Origin: an uncultured Eubacteriales bacterium
GTDB lineage: Bacteria; Bacillota; Clostridia; Oscillospirales; Acutalibacteraceae
Assembly: GCA_900316925.1 (NCBI GenBank)
Contig: ONEU01000149.1
Coordinates: forward strand, 1-5,431
Length of the DNA: 5,431 nt
Direction of reading: 5' to 3'
This document shows, piece by piece, positions 1 through 5,164 of the stretch (the first letter of the stretch is position 1; each line of letters opens with the position of its first letter). Position numbers and translations under genes: made by a program. Under the pieces are notes generated by a model. The model did no database searches, was not told the origin of the DNA, and saw only the letters and a list, made by a program, of their open reading frames with translations.

Positions 1-130
1 AAGCGCCCCGTCAAGGGGCGTGTCGGCGGTCGTAGAAAATACACAGCCCTGCTGTGCCGTGCCGGATGTGAGCGACACAAAAGTTTCGTCATAGACGAAC
101 AGAGTGAGCGTCAGCGAACGAGAGCGTGAC
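1..130. repeat. Long dispersed intergenic repeat, copy 1 (mosaic of palindromes)
   Basis: Positions 1-117 align with 5314-5431 in the same orientation, with roughly 89% identity by hand alignment (about 12 mismatches and one 1-nt gap). The element carries several small perfect palindromes: CGCCCC/GGGGCG around a 5-nt loop (3-19 or so), CACAGC/GCTGTG around CCT (42-56), and TTCGTC/GACGAA around ATA (85-99). The first two are unchanged in the second copy; the third is destroyed there. No coding sequence is seen. It resembles REP/BIME-type intergenic mosaics more than an insertion sequence, because there is no transposase. Its left edge is cut by the window, so its full length is unknown; the right limit given here is approximate. 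Confidence 0.8.
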
Positions 131-131
131 A

Positions 132-152
132 CGGGAGCGCAGGCTCTGCGCC
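132..152 (-). repeat. Short GC-rich hairpin repeat after proS
   Basis: This 21-nt stretch is the exact reverse complement of the core of both tandem units at 5037-5090. Its core GCGCAGGCTCTGCGC folds as a 6-bp stem with a 3-nt loop (137-151). A partial further copy (GCGCCGC type) follows at about 153-166. Read on the minus strand, it lies about 20 nt after the proS stop codon, in the same sense as the copies after aroF. There is no U-tract, so it is not a canonical intrinsic terminator; a role in 3'-end formation or mRNA stability is only inference. Confidence 0.7.
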
Positions 153-171
153 TCTGCGCCGCGGCGATGTG

Positions 172-1614
172 TTAATACTGGCGCCCCCAGTAGACCATGT
201 GCTGGGCGGGTTTGCCGCAGCAGACACAGACGTCGCTGAGATGATCCTCAACAAAGGGGATGCAGCGGGATTTGACACCGCCGGTCTCGTCCTTGAGCCG
301 GTCCTCACAGGCGGAATCACCGCACCACATGGCTTTGATAAAGCCGGGCTTGTTGGCGGCAATGTCCAGGAACTCTTCGTGGGTGCGTGCTTCAAAGGTC
401 TTTTCCTTCAGGTTCTGCAGGGCGGCTTCGTACATACCGTCATGTACATCCTTCAGCGCCTGCTTCACGGCTTCCTCCACTTTATCAAGAGAAACAATGA
501 CCTTCTCCCTGTTGTCACGGCGTACCAGTACGCACTGGTTGTTTTCAATGTCCTTCGGGCCGATCTCGATTCTGACAGGTACGCCCAGCATCTCGTACTG
601 GCTGAATTTCCAGCCGGGTGCCTTGTCGCTGTCGTCGAGCTTCACGCGGATGTCCTGATCCAGCAGACGGGCTTTCAGCTCGGCGGCTTTCTCCAGTACA
701 CCCTCCTTCTTCTGGGCAATCGGAATGATCGCAGCCTGGATGGGAGCAATTTTCGGGGGCAGTACCAGACCGTCGTCGTCTCCGTGTACCATGATGATCG
801 CACCGATCATTCTCGTGGAGGTGCCCCAGGAGGTCTGGAACGGATACTGCAGCGTGTTGTCACGGCCGGTAAAGGCGATGTTGAAGCTGCGTGCAAAGCC
901 GTCGCCAAAATAATGCGAGGTGCCGCCCTGGAGGGCAACACCGTTGTGCATCATCGGCTCGATGGTGTAGGTGTCTTCGGCTCCGGCAAACTTCTCTTTC
1001 TCGGTCTTTCTGCCGGTAACGGCGGGAATGGCCAGTGTCTCCTTATAAAAATCAATATACACCTGCAGCATCCGCATGGTCTCCTCACGGGCTTCCTCGG
1101 CGGTCTCGTGCATGGTGTGTCCCTCCTGCCAGAGGAACTCGGATGTCCTTAAAAACGGACGGGTGGTCTTCTCCCAGCGTACCACGGAGCACCACTGGTT
1201 GTAGAGCTTGGGGAGATCACGGTAAGAGTTGATGACCTTGGCGTAGTGCTCACAGAACAGGGTCTCGGAGGTGGGACGGATGGCAAGACGCTCGGTGAGC
1301 TTCTCGCTGCCGCCTGTGGTGACCCATGCACATTCGGGAGCAAAGCCCTCTACATGATCCTTCTCCCGCTGGAGCAGGCTTTCGGGGATGAACATGGGCA
1401 TATAGACATTCTCATGTCCGGTTTTCTTGAAGCGTCTGTCCATGTCCTGCTGCATATTCTCCCAGATTGCATAACCGTAGGGACGGATGACCATGCAGCC
1501 CTTGATGCCGGAGTAGTCGGCAAGCTCTGCTTTCTTGACGATATCGGTATACCATTTGGCAAAATCCACATCCCTGGAGGTGATGGCTTCTACCATTTTC
1601 TTCTGTTGTGCCAT
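172..1614 (-). CDS. proS: Prolyl-tRNA synthetase, archaeal/eukaryotic type (480 aa)
   Basis: Class II aminoacyl-tRNA synthetase that charges tRNA-Pro with proline in the cytoplasm. From the chosen start, class II motif 1 lies near residues 45-75, the TSE proline-site segment at 115-117, motif 2 (RPFLRTSEFLWQEGHTMH) at 152-169, and motif 3 (GTSTRMIGAI...GLVLPP) at about 264-287. The anticodon-binding domain spans about 290-390. A C-terminal domain has cysteines at 431, 436, 463, 465 and 466, fitting a zinc site, and the chain ends in Tyr480 as is usual for this subtype. There is no INS editing insertion between motifs 2 and 3, unlike the common bacterial type. An in-frame ATG exists at 1692, but it coincides with the predicted transcription start. 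The ATG at 1614 gives a family-typical length and has an AGGAAGGA Shine-Dalgarno at 1625-1632. Transcribed alone from its own promoter, downstream of acpP. Confidence 0.96.
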   Translation of the reverse strand: MAQQKKMVEAITSRDVDFAKWYTDIVKKAELADYSGIKGCMVIRPYGYAIWENMQQDMDRRFKKTGHENVYMPMFIPESLLQREKDHVEGFAPECAWVTTGGSEKLTERLAIRPTSETLFCEHYAKVINSYRDLPKLYNQWCSVVRWEKTTRPFLRTSEFLWQEGHTMHETAEEAREETMRMLQVYIDFYKETLAIPAVTGRKTEKEKFAGAEDTYTIEPMMHNGVALQGGTSHYFGDGFARSFNIAFTGRDNTLQYPFQTSWGTSTRMIGAIIMVHGDDDGLVLPPKIAPIQAAIIPIAQKKEGVLEKAAELKARLLDQDIRVKLDDSDKAPGWKFSQYEMLGVPVRIEIGPKDIENNQCVLVRRDNREKVIVSLDKVEEAVKQALKDVHDGMYEAALQNLKEKTFEARTHEEFLDIAANKPGFIKAMWCGDSACEDRLKDETGGVKSRCIPFVEDHLSDVCVCCGKPAQHMVYWGRQY

Positions 1615-1636
1615 AATTTCTCTTTCCTTCCTGCTG

Positions 1637-1664
1637 CGTCTGACGGGCTTTCCTGCCGCAGACG
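1637..1664 (-). other. 5'-UTR hairpin of proS
   Basis: CGTCTG (1637-1642) and CAGACG (1659-1664) are perfectly complementary. Inside them GGC (1646-1648) pairs with GCC (1655-1657), with two single-nucleotide bulges, giving about ten base pairs closed by a 6-nt loop. It sits four nucleotides upstream of the proS Shine-Dalgarno. No T-box sequence elements are present. It may modulate ribosome access or simply be chance structure; function unknown. Confidence 0.4.
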
Positions 1665-1699
1665 GCTGATCTGTCGATGTGACCGGATGCATGATACCT

Positions 1700-1728
1700 A
1701 TTATAGTATCTCAAAAGAGTTTTTTCAA
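1700..1728 (-). promoter_or_regulatory. Sigma-A-type promoter of proS
   Basis: On the minus strand, TTGAAA (-35, 1723-1728) is followed after exactly 17 nt by TATAAT (-10, 1700-1705). Transcription would start near 1693, leaving a 5' UTR of about 79 nt before the ATG at 1614. This promoter lies just beyond the acpP terminator, so proS is an independent transcription unit. It also argues against the in-frame ATG at 1692 as start codon. Confidence 0.85.
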
Positions 1729-1739
1729 TAGCCAGGAGT

Positions 1740-1771
1740 AAAAAAATAACGGCTGCCGGTGAAAGCAGCCG
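1740..1771 (-). terminator. Intrinsic terminator of acpP
   Basis: On the minus strand CGGCTGC (1765-1771) pairs perfectly with GCAGCCG (1750-1756) across an 8-nt loop, followed by TTATTTTTTT (1740-1749). It begins 9 nt after the acpP stop codon and separates acpP from the proS promoter. Confidence 0.88.
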
Positions 1772-1780
1772 CAGCTTTGA

Positions 1781-2008
1781 TTACTGATGGTTCTCGATGT
1801 ACTTCACGAGATTGTCAACGGTTTTGATGTTCTCGATCTCAGCGTCGGGAATCTCTACCTCGAACTCGTCCTCAATGCTCATCAGCAGATCCACAACGTC
1901 CAGGGAGTCTGCATCAAGATCGTCAATGATGGAAGTCTCGGGAGTGATCTTTTCCTCTTCCACGCCGAACTGCTCGCTAAGAATTGCTTTTACCTTTTCA
2001 AGTACCAT
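1781..2008 (-). CDS. acpP: Acyl carrier protein (75 aa)
   Basis: Small acidic cytoplasmic carrier of growing acyl chains in type II fatty acid synthesis. The sequence shows the four-helix ACP pattern and the DADSLD motif at residues 32-37; Ser35 is the expected 4'-phosphopantetheine attachment site. The segment after it (VVDLLMSIEDEFEVEIPD) is the conserved recognition helix II region. Length is typical for AcpP. The ATG at 2006-2008 is preceded by AGGAGG (2017-2022) with 8-nt spacing, a near-ideal ribosome binding site suited to an abundant protein. Transcribed alone: promoter at 2141-2169, terminator at 1740-1771. No fab or pls genes are adjacent in this window, so this copy is detached from the usual fatty-acid cluster. 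A dedicated carrier of another pathway is possible, but the sequence looks like the housekeeping type. Confidence 0.95.
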   Translation of the reverse strand: MVLEKVKAILSEQFGVEEEKITPETSIIDDLDADSLDVVDLLMSIEDEFEVEIPDAEIENIKTVDNLVKYIENHQ

Positions 2009-2058
2009 TGGTAACTCCTCCTAAAAATGTTATCGTGAAAAACTGTGCGGCAATCTGC

Positions 2059-2091
2059 ATTGTAGACAAGCGTACCGGTTTGTGCTACAAT
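2059..2091. promoter_or_regulatory. Dyad symmetry element between acpP and aroE
   Basis: ATTGTAG (2059-2065) and CTACAAT (2085-2091) form a perfect 7-bp inverted repeat. ACAA (2066-2069) further pairs with TTGT (2080-2083) if one G is bulged, leaving a 10-nt loop. As DNA it could be an operator over the candidate aroE promoter; as RNA it would be a hairpin in the acpP 5' UTR. It does not match the FapR consensus that I know. Function unknown. Confidence 0.45.
2063..2091 (+). promoter_or_regulatory. Candidate extended -10 promoter for aroE-aroK
   Basis: TAGACA (2063-2068), a 17-nt spacer, and TACAAT (2086-2091) preceded by TG one base upstream (2083-2084) fit an extended -10 sigma-A promoter. 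It is the best rightward promoter I could find in the intergenic region. Transcription would start near 2098, giving a 5' UTR of about 165 nt before aroE. It is fully covered by the dyad at 2059-2091 and faces the acpP promoter. The possibility that the match arises from the dyad alone lowers confidence. Confidence 0.5.
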
Positions 2092-2140
2092 AGAGATCAG
2101 AGAGATCTGCTGCTGCCGAGACACAATTCCCTATACACAA

Positions 2141-2169
2141 ATCTTATTAGTTCTTGGGGGCTTTGTCAA
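2141..2169 (-). promoter_or_regulatory. Sigma-A-type promoter of acpP
   Basis: On the minus strand, consensus TTGACA (-35, 2164-2169) is followed after 17 nt by TAAGAT (-10, 2141-2146). Transcription would start near 2134, so acpP carries an unusually long leader of about 125 nt, which contains the 2059-2091 hairpin. Confidence 0.8.
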
Positions 2170-2262
2170 TACGAAATTTGCATTTTTCTCTATGATTTAT
2201 AAAAATTTTTTTATTTTTCGATTTTTTGTCGTTTTTGCATAAACAAAAAGGGGGAGCAATTC

Positions 2263-3111
2263 ATGTCAGAAAGAATGTTTGCGGTGATCGGCCACCCGAT
2301 CGGCCATACCATGTCGCCGTTTATCCACGAAAGACTGTTCGCACTGGCGGGCGAAGAGGGACGCTATACGGTGCTGGATGTGGCGCCGGATGAGCTGCCT
2401 GTGAAAATCAGGAATCTCAACGAGCTGTGCGGTTATAATATTACCATCCCGAACAAACAGGCAATCATTCCGTACCTTGACCGTCTGGACAAGAAGGCGG
2501 AGCTGTACGGTTCGGTGAATACCGTGCGCAACGGCAGCGTGAGGGAGGGCTTCACCACCGATCCCGACGGATTTCTGAAAGCGCTGGCAGGCGGGGGGAT
2601 CCCCTTTGCCGGAAATGTGGTGATCGTGGGCTGCGGAGGAGTAGCGAGGACGTTTGTCTATGAAGCGGCGCTGGCAGGCTGTGACATCACGATTGCCGCC
2701 CGTCCTGAAGACACGGCGGTGAGAGACGGACTGGCAGAGGAGGTACGGAAGAAGATCGCCGGGACGAAGGTGAGCACCTGCCTGATCAGTGAACTGGACG
2801 AGCCGGTACGTCAGCCGGAGCTGCTGGTGAACGCCACGCCGGTGGGAATGTATCCGCGGGTGGAGGCCGTGCCGGTATCGGACAAGGTGATCGGCAAGTG
2901 CCCGAATGTGTTTGACGCGGTGTACAACCCGCTGGAGACAAGACTCATACAGAAGGCAAAGGCCAACGGTGCAAAGGCAGTAGGCGGTATGGCAATGCTG
3001 GTATGGCAGGCGGCGGTGGCGCATGAGATCTGGGACGGAACCGTGTACCGCACGGAGGATATCGACCAGTTGATCGAGGACAGCGCCGCAGAAATGACCA
3101 AGAGGTTCTGA
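2263..3111 (+). CDS. aroE: Shikimate dehydrogenase (282 aa)
   Basis: NADP-dependent reduction of 3-dehydroshikimate to shikimate, fourth step of the shikimate pathway, cytoplasmic. N-terminal substrate domain: GHPIGHTMSP (10-19) binds the substrate carboxylate, GYNITIPNK (57-65) carries the catalytic Lys65, SVNT holds Asn86, and TTD (98-100) carries the partner Asp100. C-terminal Rossmann domain: glycine-rich loop VGCGGVAR (122-129), Arg147 in the position expected near the NADP phosphate, NATPVGM (190-196), DAVYNP (218-223), and GGMAMLVWQA (241-250) with Gln249. Length is typical. In the HSxSP motif the first Ser is Thr16, a conservative change; Ser18 is kept. The ATG is preceded by GGGGGAG (2250-2256) with 6-nt spacing. 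aroK follows after 18 nt, so the two are surely co-transcribed. A quinate/shikimate dehydrogenase variant is less likely given the context. Confidence 0.95.
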   Translation: MSERMFAVIGHPIGHTMSPFIHERLFALAGEEGRYTVLDVAPDELPVKIRNLNELCGYNITIPNKQAIIPYLDRLDKKAELYGSVNTVRNGSVREGFTTDPDGFLKALAGGGIPFAGNVVIVGCGGVARTFVYEAALAGCDITIAARPEDTAVRDGLAEEVRKKIAGTKVSTCLISELDEPVRQPELLVNATPVGMYPRVEAVPVSDKVIGKCPNVFDAVYNPLETRLIQKAKANGAKAVGGMAMLVWQAAVAHEIWDGTVYRTEDIDQLIEDSAAEMTKRF

Positions 3112-3129
3112 GAGATCGGAGGAAGAAAA

Positions 3130-3633
3130 ATGGCAAGAAGGAGTATTGTGCTGTGCGGCTTCATGGGCTGCGGCAAGAGCACCATCGGCAGTCTGCTCGC
3201 CAGGAAGACGGGTATGTCGTTTGTCGATCTGGACGCATATATCGAAAAGAAAGAAAACAAGACCGTTAACCAGATCTTTGCCGACAGCGGCGAGGATTAC
3301 TTCCGCATGAAGGAGCGGGAGGCGGTACAGGAGCTTGCAGGCAAGAAGGGACTGGTGATCGCAGCCGGAGGAGGTACGCTGACCTTCCCGGAGAATGTGG
3401 AGGTGTTCCGCAGGAGCTGTCTGATTGTATTGCTGGATATCCCTGTGGAGGTAGCGGCGAAACGGCTGCAGTATGATACCACCCGTCCGCTGCTGGCACG
3501 GCCTGACAAGGAGCAGGTCATCCGGGAGCTGTATGACAAGCGGCTGCCGCTGTATCATGCGGCGGCAGAACTGGTTGTGAATGCCGACGACTCACCCATG
3601 CAGGTGTGTATGGCCATCATGGCGGAGCTGTGA
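3130..3633 (+). CDS. aroK: Shikimate kinase (167 aa)
   Basis: ATP-dependent phosphorylation of shikimate to shikimate 3-phosphate, the step directly after AroE, cytoplasmic. The P-loop GFMGCGKST is at residues 10-18 with Lys16. The DxD shikimate/Mg site is Asp33 and Asp35, Arg59 follows in the FR pair, the glycine triplet is AGGG at 79-82, the LID motif RPLL starts at Arg119, and Arg138 of RLPLY is the second shikimate-binding arginine. All expected catalytic residues are present and the length is normal for AroK/AroL. GGAGG at 3118-3122 lies 7 nt before the ATG. It is the second gene of an aroE-aroK operon; it is followed by a control region with its own strong promoter, so aroF is probably a separate unit with some possible read-through. 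Confidence 0.95.
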   Translation: MARRSIVLCGFMGCGKSTIGSLLARKTGMSFVDLDAYIEKKENKTVNQIFADSGEDYFRMKEREAVQELAGKKGLVIAAGGGTLTFPENVEVFRRSCLIVLLDIPVEVAAKRLQYDTTRPLLARPDKEQVIRELYDKRLPLYHAAAELVVNADDSPMQVCMAIMAEL

Positions 3634-3638
3634 GCCGG

Positions 3639-3665
3639 AGACGGTGCAAAACCGACTGCTTTTCT
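3639..3665 (+). terminator. Weak candidate terminator after aroK
   Basis: CGGT (3642-3645) pairs with ACCG (3651-3654) around a 5-nt loop; AG (3639-3640) can add two pairs with CT (3656-3657) across a mismatch. TTTTCT follows at 3660-3665. The stem is short and AT-poor only in part, so termination would be inefficient, if it occurs at all. Confidence 0.3.
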
Positions 3666-3702
3666 ATGCAATATGCAAGAAAATGGCGGTGGAATTGCAA
3701 TA

Positions 3703-3723
3703 ATTTTTCCAAATCGGAAAAAT
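3703..3723. promoter_or_regulatory. AT-rich perfect dyad just upstream of the aroF promoter
   Basis: ATTTTTCC (3703-3710) and GGAAAAAT (3716-3723) form a perfect 8-bp inverted repeat around AAATC. It ends four bases before the -35 box. It could be a repressor or activator operator, or a weak hairpin at the end of aroEK transcripts; there is no U-run after it on the plus strand. Function unknown. Confidence 0.4.
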
Positions 3724-3727
3724 ACTC

Positions 3728-3756
3728 TTGACAAATGCCCGGACAAGGAATATCAT
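3728..3756 (+). promoter_or_regulatory. Sigma-A-type promoter of the aroF leader transcript
   Basis: Consensus TTGACA (3728-3733), a 17-nt spacer, and TATCAT (3751-3756). Transcription would start near 3763, about 26 nt before the leader ORF. The distance from here to the aroF start codon is about 240 nt, which is long enough for, and filled by, the attenuator elements described below. Confidence 0.87.
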
Positions 3757-3788
3757 AGAAACAGACTTTTGAAGAAAGGACTGCCGGT

Positions 3789-3893
3789 ATGAAGGTATTG
3801 GACGCACGATTTTTTGAATACTTTTATTCATTTTCATGCTTTTACTTTGCATGGAAAAATCATTCGTCCTGCGTATCTTCCCACAGTACCTGA
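3789..3893 (+). CDS. Aromatic-amino-acid leader peptide (34 aa), attenuator of aroF
   Basis: A 34-codon ORF ending TGA at 3891-3893, preceded by AAAGGA (3775-3780) with 8-nt spacing and placed just after a consensus promoter. Ten of the fifteen residues from 8 to 22 are aromatic: Phe at 8, 9, 12, 15, 18 and 20, Tyr at 11, 13 and 19, Trp at 22 (codons 3810-3854). The final third is Ser-rich with no aromatics. An intrinsic terminator (3944-3973) lies between this ORF and aroF. This is the arrangement of classical leader peptides such as PheL and TrpL: when charged Phe-, Tyr- or Trp-tRNA is scarce the ribosome stalls here and the terminator is prevented from forming. The peptide itself probably has no function. 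I do not recognise a named homologue; the role is inferred from composition and context. Confidence 0.85.
   Translation: MKVLDARFFEYFYSFSCFYFAWKNHSSCVSSHST
3831..3858 (+). promoter_or_regulatory. Leader hairpin inside the aromatic codon run (1:2-type stem)
   Basis: CATGC (3835-3839) pairs with GCATG (3849-3853) around a 9-nt loop; TTTT (3831-3834) adds four pairs with AAAA (3855-3858) past a bulged G at 3854. The stem overlaps leader codons 15-24, so a ribosome translating or stalled on the Phe/Tyr codons would melt it. This position matches the pause or 1:2 hairpin of classical attenuators. Confidence 0.5.
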
Positions 3894-3959
3894 CAGCCGC
3901 CGTTCGTTCAGAAGCAAAAATTAACGGTTTACAATTGGGTGTGAAACGGAATCCGCAGG
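3868..3959 (+). promoter_or_regulatory. Candidate antiterminator pairing in the aroF leader
   Basis: CCTGCG (3868-3873) is fully complementary to CGCAGG (3954-3959), and TTCC (3878-3881) to GGAA (3948-3951); the two helices stack across a small internal loop. The downstream partner is the ascending arm and loop of the terminator, so the two folds exclude each other. A ribosome stalled on Phe18-Trp22 leaves 3868-3881 free, while one finishing at the stop codon would cover part of it. An alternative, weaker partner for the terminator is CCGTT at 3900-3904, which can pair with AACGG at 3945-3949 or at 3923-3927. Confidence 0.55.
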
Positions 3960-3973
3960 GGTTCCGTTTTTTT
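3944..3973 (+). terminator. Intrinsic terminator of the aroF attenuator
   Basis: AAACGGAATCC (3944-3954) pairs with GGGTTCCGTTT (3959-3969) over 11 bp, with one G-U pair, around the loop GCAG (3955-3958), and runs into a seven-T tract (3967-3973). It lies upstream of aroF, 50 nt after the leader stop codon and 29 nt before the aroF start, so it must regulate aroF rather than end a gene. Confidence 0.9.
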
Positions 3974-4002
3974 ATTGCCCGGAATAACAGGAGGTTATGA
4001 TT

Positions 4003-5025
4003 ATGATTATCGTCATTAAAAGGGATGCCAGCAAGGAACAGCTTATGCACTTCCGGTCGGTTCTGGAGGAAAAGTACCATGTCACGGTCAATAGCTGGCA
4101 GGGCGTGGAGGCAACGGTTCTGGGACTGATCGGCGACACCACTCAGATCGACGAGGACTGGGTGAATGCCCAGGAGGTCGTGGAGAGCGTGAAGCGGGTG
4201 CAGGAGCCGTATAAGAAGGCCAACCGCAAGTTCCATCCCGACAACACCGTGATCGAACTGCCCACCGGTCAGAAGATCGGCGACGGCAGTCTGTGTATCA
4301 TGGCAGGTCCGTGTTCGGTGGAGAACGAGGATCAGATCAATTATGTTGCCGAGCGTGTGAAGGCTGCCGGTGCGACCTTCCTCAGGGGCGGTGCGTTCAA
4401 GCCGAGAACCTCTCCCTATTCCTTCCAGGGGCTCAAGGCCGAGGGACTTGACCTGCTCAAGGGAGCCAGAAAGGTGACAGGACTGCCGATCGTGACGGAG
4501 ATCATGCGCACCTCCCATATTGATATGTTTGAGAGTGTAGACATCATCCAGGTGGGCGCCAGAAATATGCAGAACTTTGAACTGCTCAAGGAGCTGGGGA
4601 AGATCCGCAAGCCGATCCTGCTCAAGAGAGGTCTGTCCAGCACGATAGAGGAGTGGATTATGAGTGCCGAGTACATCATGGCGGGCGGCAACGATCAGGT
4701 CATCCTTTGTGAGCGGGGCATCCGCACCTACGAGACTGCCACCAGAAACACCCTTGACCTTTCTGCGGTGCCGATCATTAAGAAGCTTTCCCACCTGCCG
4801 GTCATTGTTGACCCGAGTCACGCCACCGGCAAGGCATGGCTGGTGGAGCAGATGTCTCTTGCGGCAGTAGCGGCCGGTGCGGACGGTCTGATGATCGAAG
4901 TGCACAACGACCCGAAGCACGCCCTTTCCGACGGTGCGCAGTCCCTTACCCCTGACCAGTTCGACAAGGTAGCCGCCAAGGTATTTGCCCTCAAACACGC
5001 CTACGACGAGATCGTCAACGGCTGA
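4003..5025 (+). CDS. aroF: DAHP synthase, type I-beta with ferredoxin-like regulatory domain (340 aa)
   Basis: Condenses phosphoenolpyruvate and erythrose 4-phosphate to 3-deoxy-D-arabino-heptulosonate 7-phosphate, the committed first step of aromatic biosynthesis, cytoplasmic and metal-dependent. Residues 1 to about 70 form the ferredoxin-like (FL) domain; about 80-340 is the TIM barrel. Metal ligands expected from the family are visible: Cys104 in GPCSVE (102-107), His273 in DPSHATG (270-276), Glu299 and Asp310. Substrate motifs include RGGAFKPRTSPYSFQG (128-143), GARNMQN (185-191), LKRG (207-210) and CERGIRT (236-242). The architecture and length match the Thermotoga enzyme, where Tyr and Phe inhibit through the FL domain. 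Start choice: AGGAGG at 3989-3994 lies 8 nt before the ATG at 4003 but only 2 nt before the ATG at 3997, so 4003 is preferred. There is no fused chorismate mutase. Expression should be gated by the upstream attenuator. Confidence 0.95.
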   Translation: MIIVIKRDASKEQLMHFRSVLEEKYHVTVNSWQGVEATVLGLIGDTTQIDEDWVNAQEVVESVKRVQEPYKKANRKFHPDNTVIELPTGQKIGDGSLCIMAGPCSVENEDQINYVAERVKAAGATFLRGGAFKPRTSPYSFQGLKAEGLDLLKGARKVTGLPIVTEIMRTSHIDMFESVDIIQVGARNMQNFELLKELGKIRKPILLKRGLSSTIEEWIMSAEYIMAGGNDQVILCERGIRTYETATRNTLDLSAVPIIKKLSHLPVIVDPSHATGKAWLVEQMSLAAVAAGADGLMIEVHNDPKHALSDGAQSLTPDQFDKVAAKVFALKHAYDEIVNG

Positions 5026-5036
5026 TCCCCCCTGCG

Positions 5037-5090
5037 GCGGCGCAGAGCCTGCGCTCCCGAAACGCGGCGCAGAGCCTGCGCTCCCGATAC
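5037..5090 (+). repeat. Two tandem 27-nt GC-rich hairpin units after aroF
   Basis: Units 5037-5063 and 5064-5090 differ at a single base near their ends. Each contains GCGCAG-AGC-CTGCGC, a 6-bp stem with a 3-nt loop. In addition GAAACGCG (5059-5066) pairs perfectly with CGCGTTTC (5090-5097), enclosing the second unit in an 8-bp outer stem. The block begins 12 nt after the aroF stop; no U-tract follows. The core recurs in reverse complement at 132-152 after proS. It may serve as a 3'-end structure for aroF mRNA, but this is inference. Confidence 0.75.
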
Positions 5091-5164
5091 GCGTTTCCGC
5101 GCGCCAGCGCACTACTTTAGAATAAACCTACAGCTACACTCCCCGCGGTTGCAAGTTTTCTTCC

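Noticed and set aside
1612..1692. Longer proS with 26 extra N-terminal residues, starting at 1692
   Set aside because: That ATG falls at the predicted transcription start site with no ribosome binding site. The extension is not family-like, and the ATG at 1614 has a good Shine-Dalgarno.
1615..1693. T-box riboswitch upstream of proS
   Set aside because: The predicted 5' UTR is only about 79 nt, lacks the conserved T-box sequence, and has no terminator between promoter and start codon.
2009..2140. FapR operator controlling acpP
   Set aside because: The dyad at 2059-2091 and the rest of the leader do not match the FapR consensus as I know it.
2266..3558. Long antisense reading frame opposite aroE and aroK
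   Set aside because: No recognisable domain, crosses two well-supported genes, and is explained by codon bias leaving the opposite strand open. The same applies to the antisense frames opposite proS and aroF.
3997..4002. aroF start at 3997
   Set aside because: The AGGAGG motif would be only 2 nt away; the ATG at 4003 has the normal 8-nt spacing and gives the MIIVIK start typical of FL-domain enzymes.
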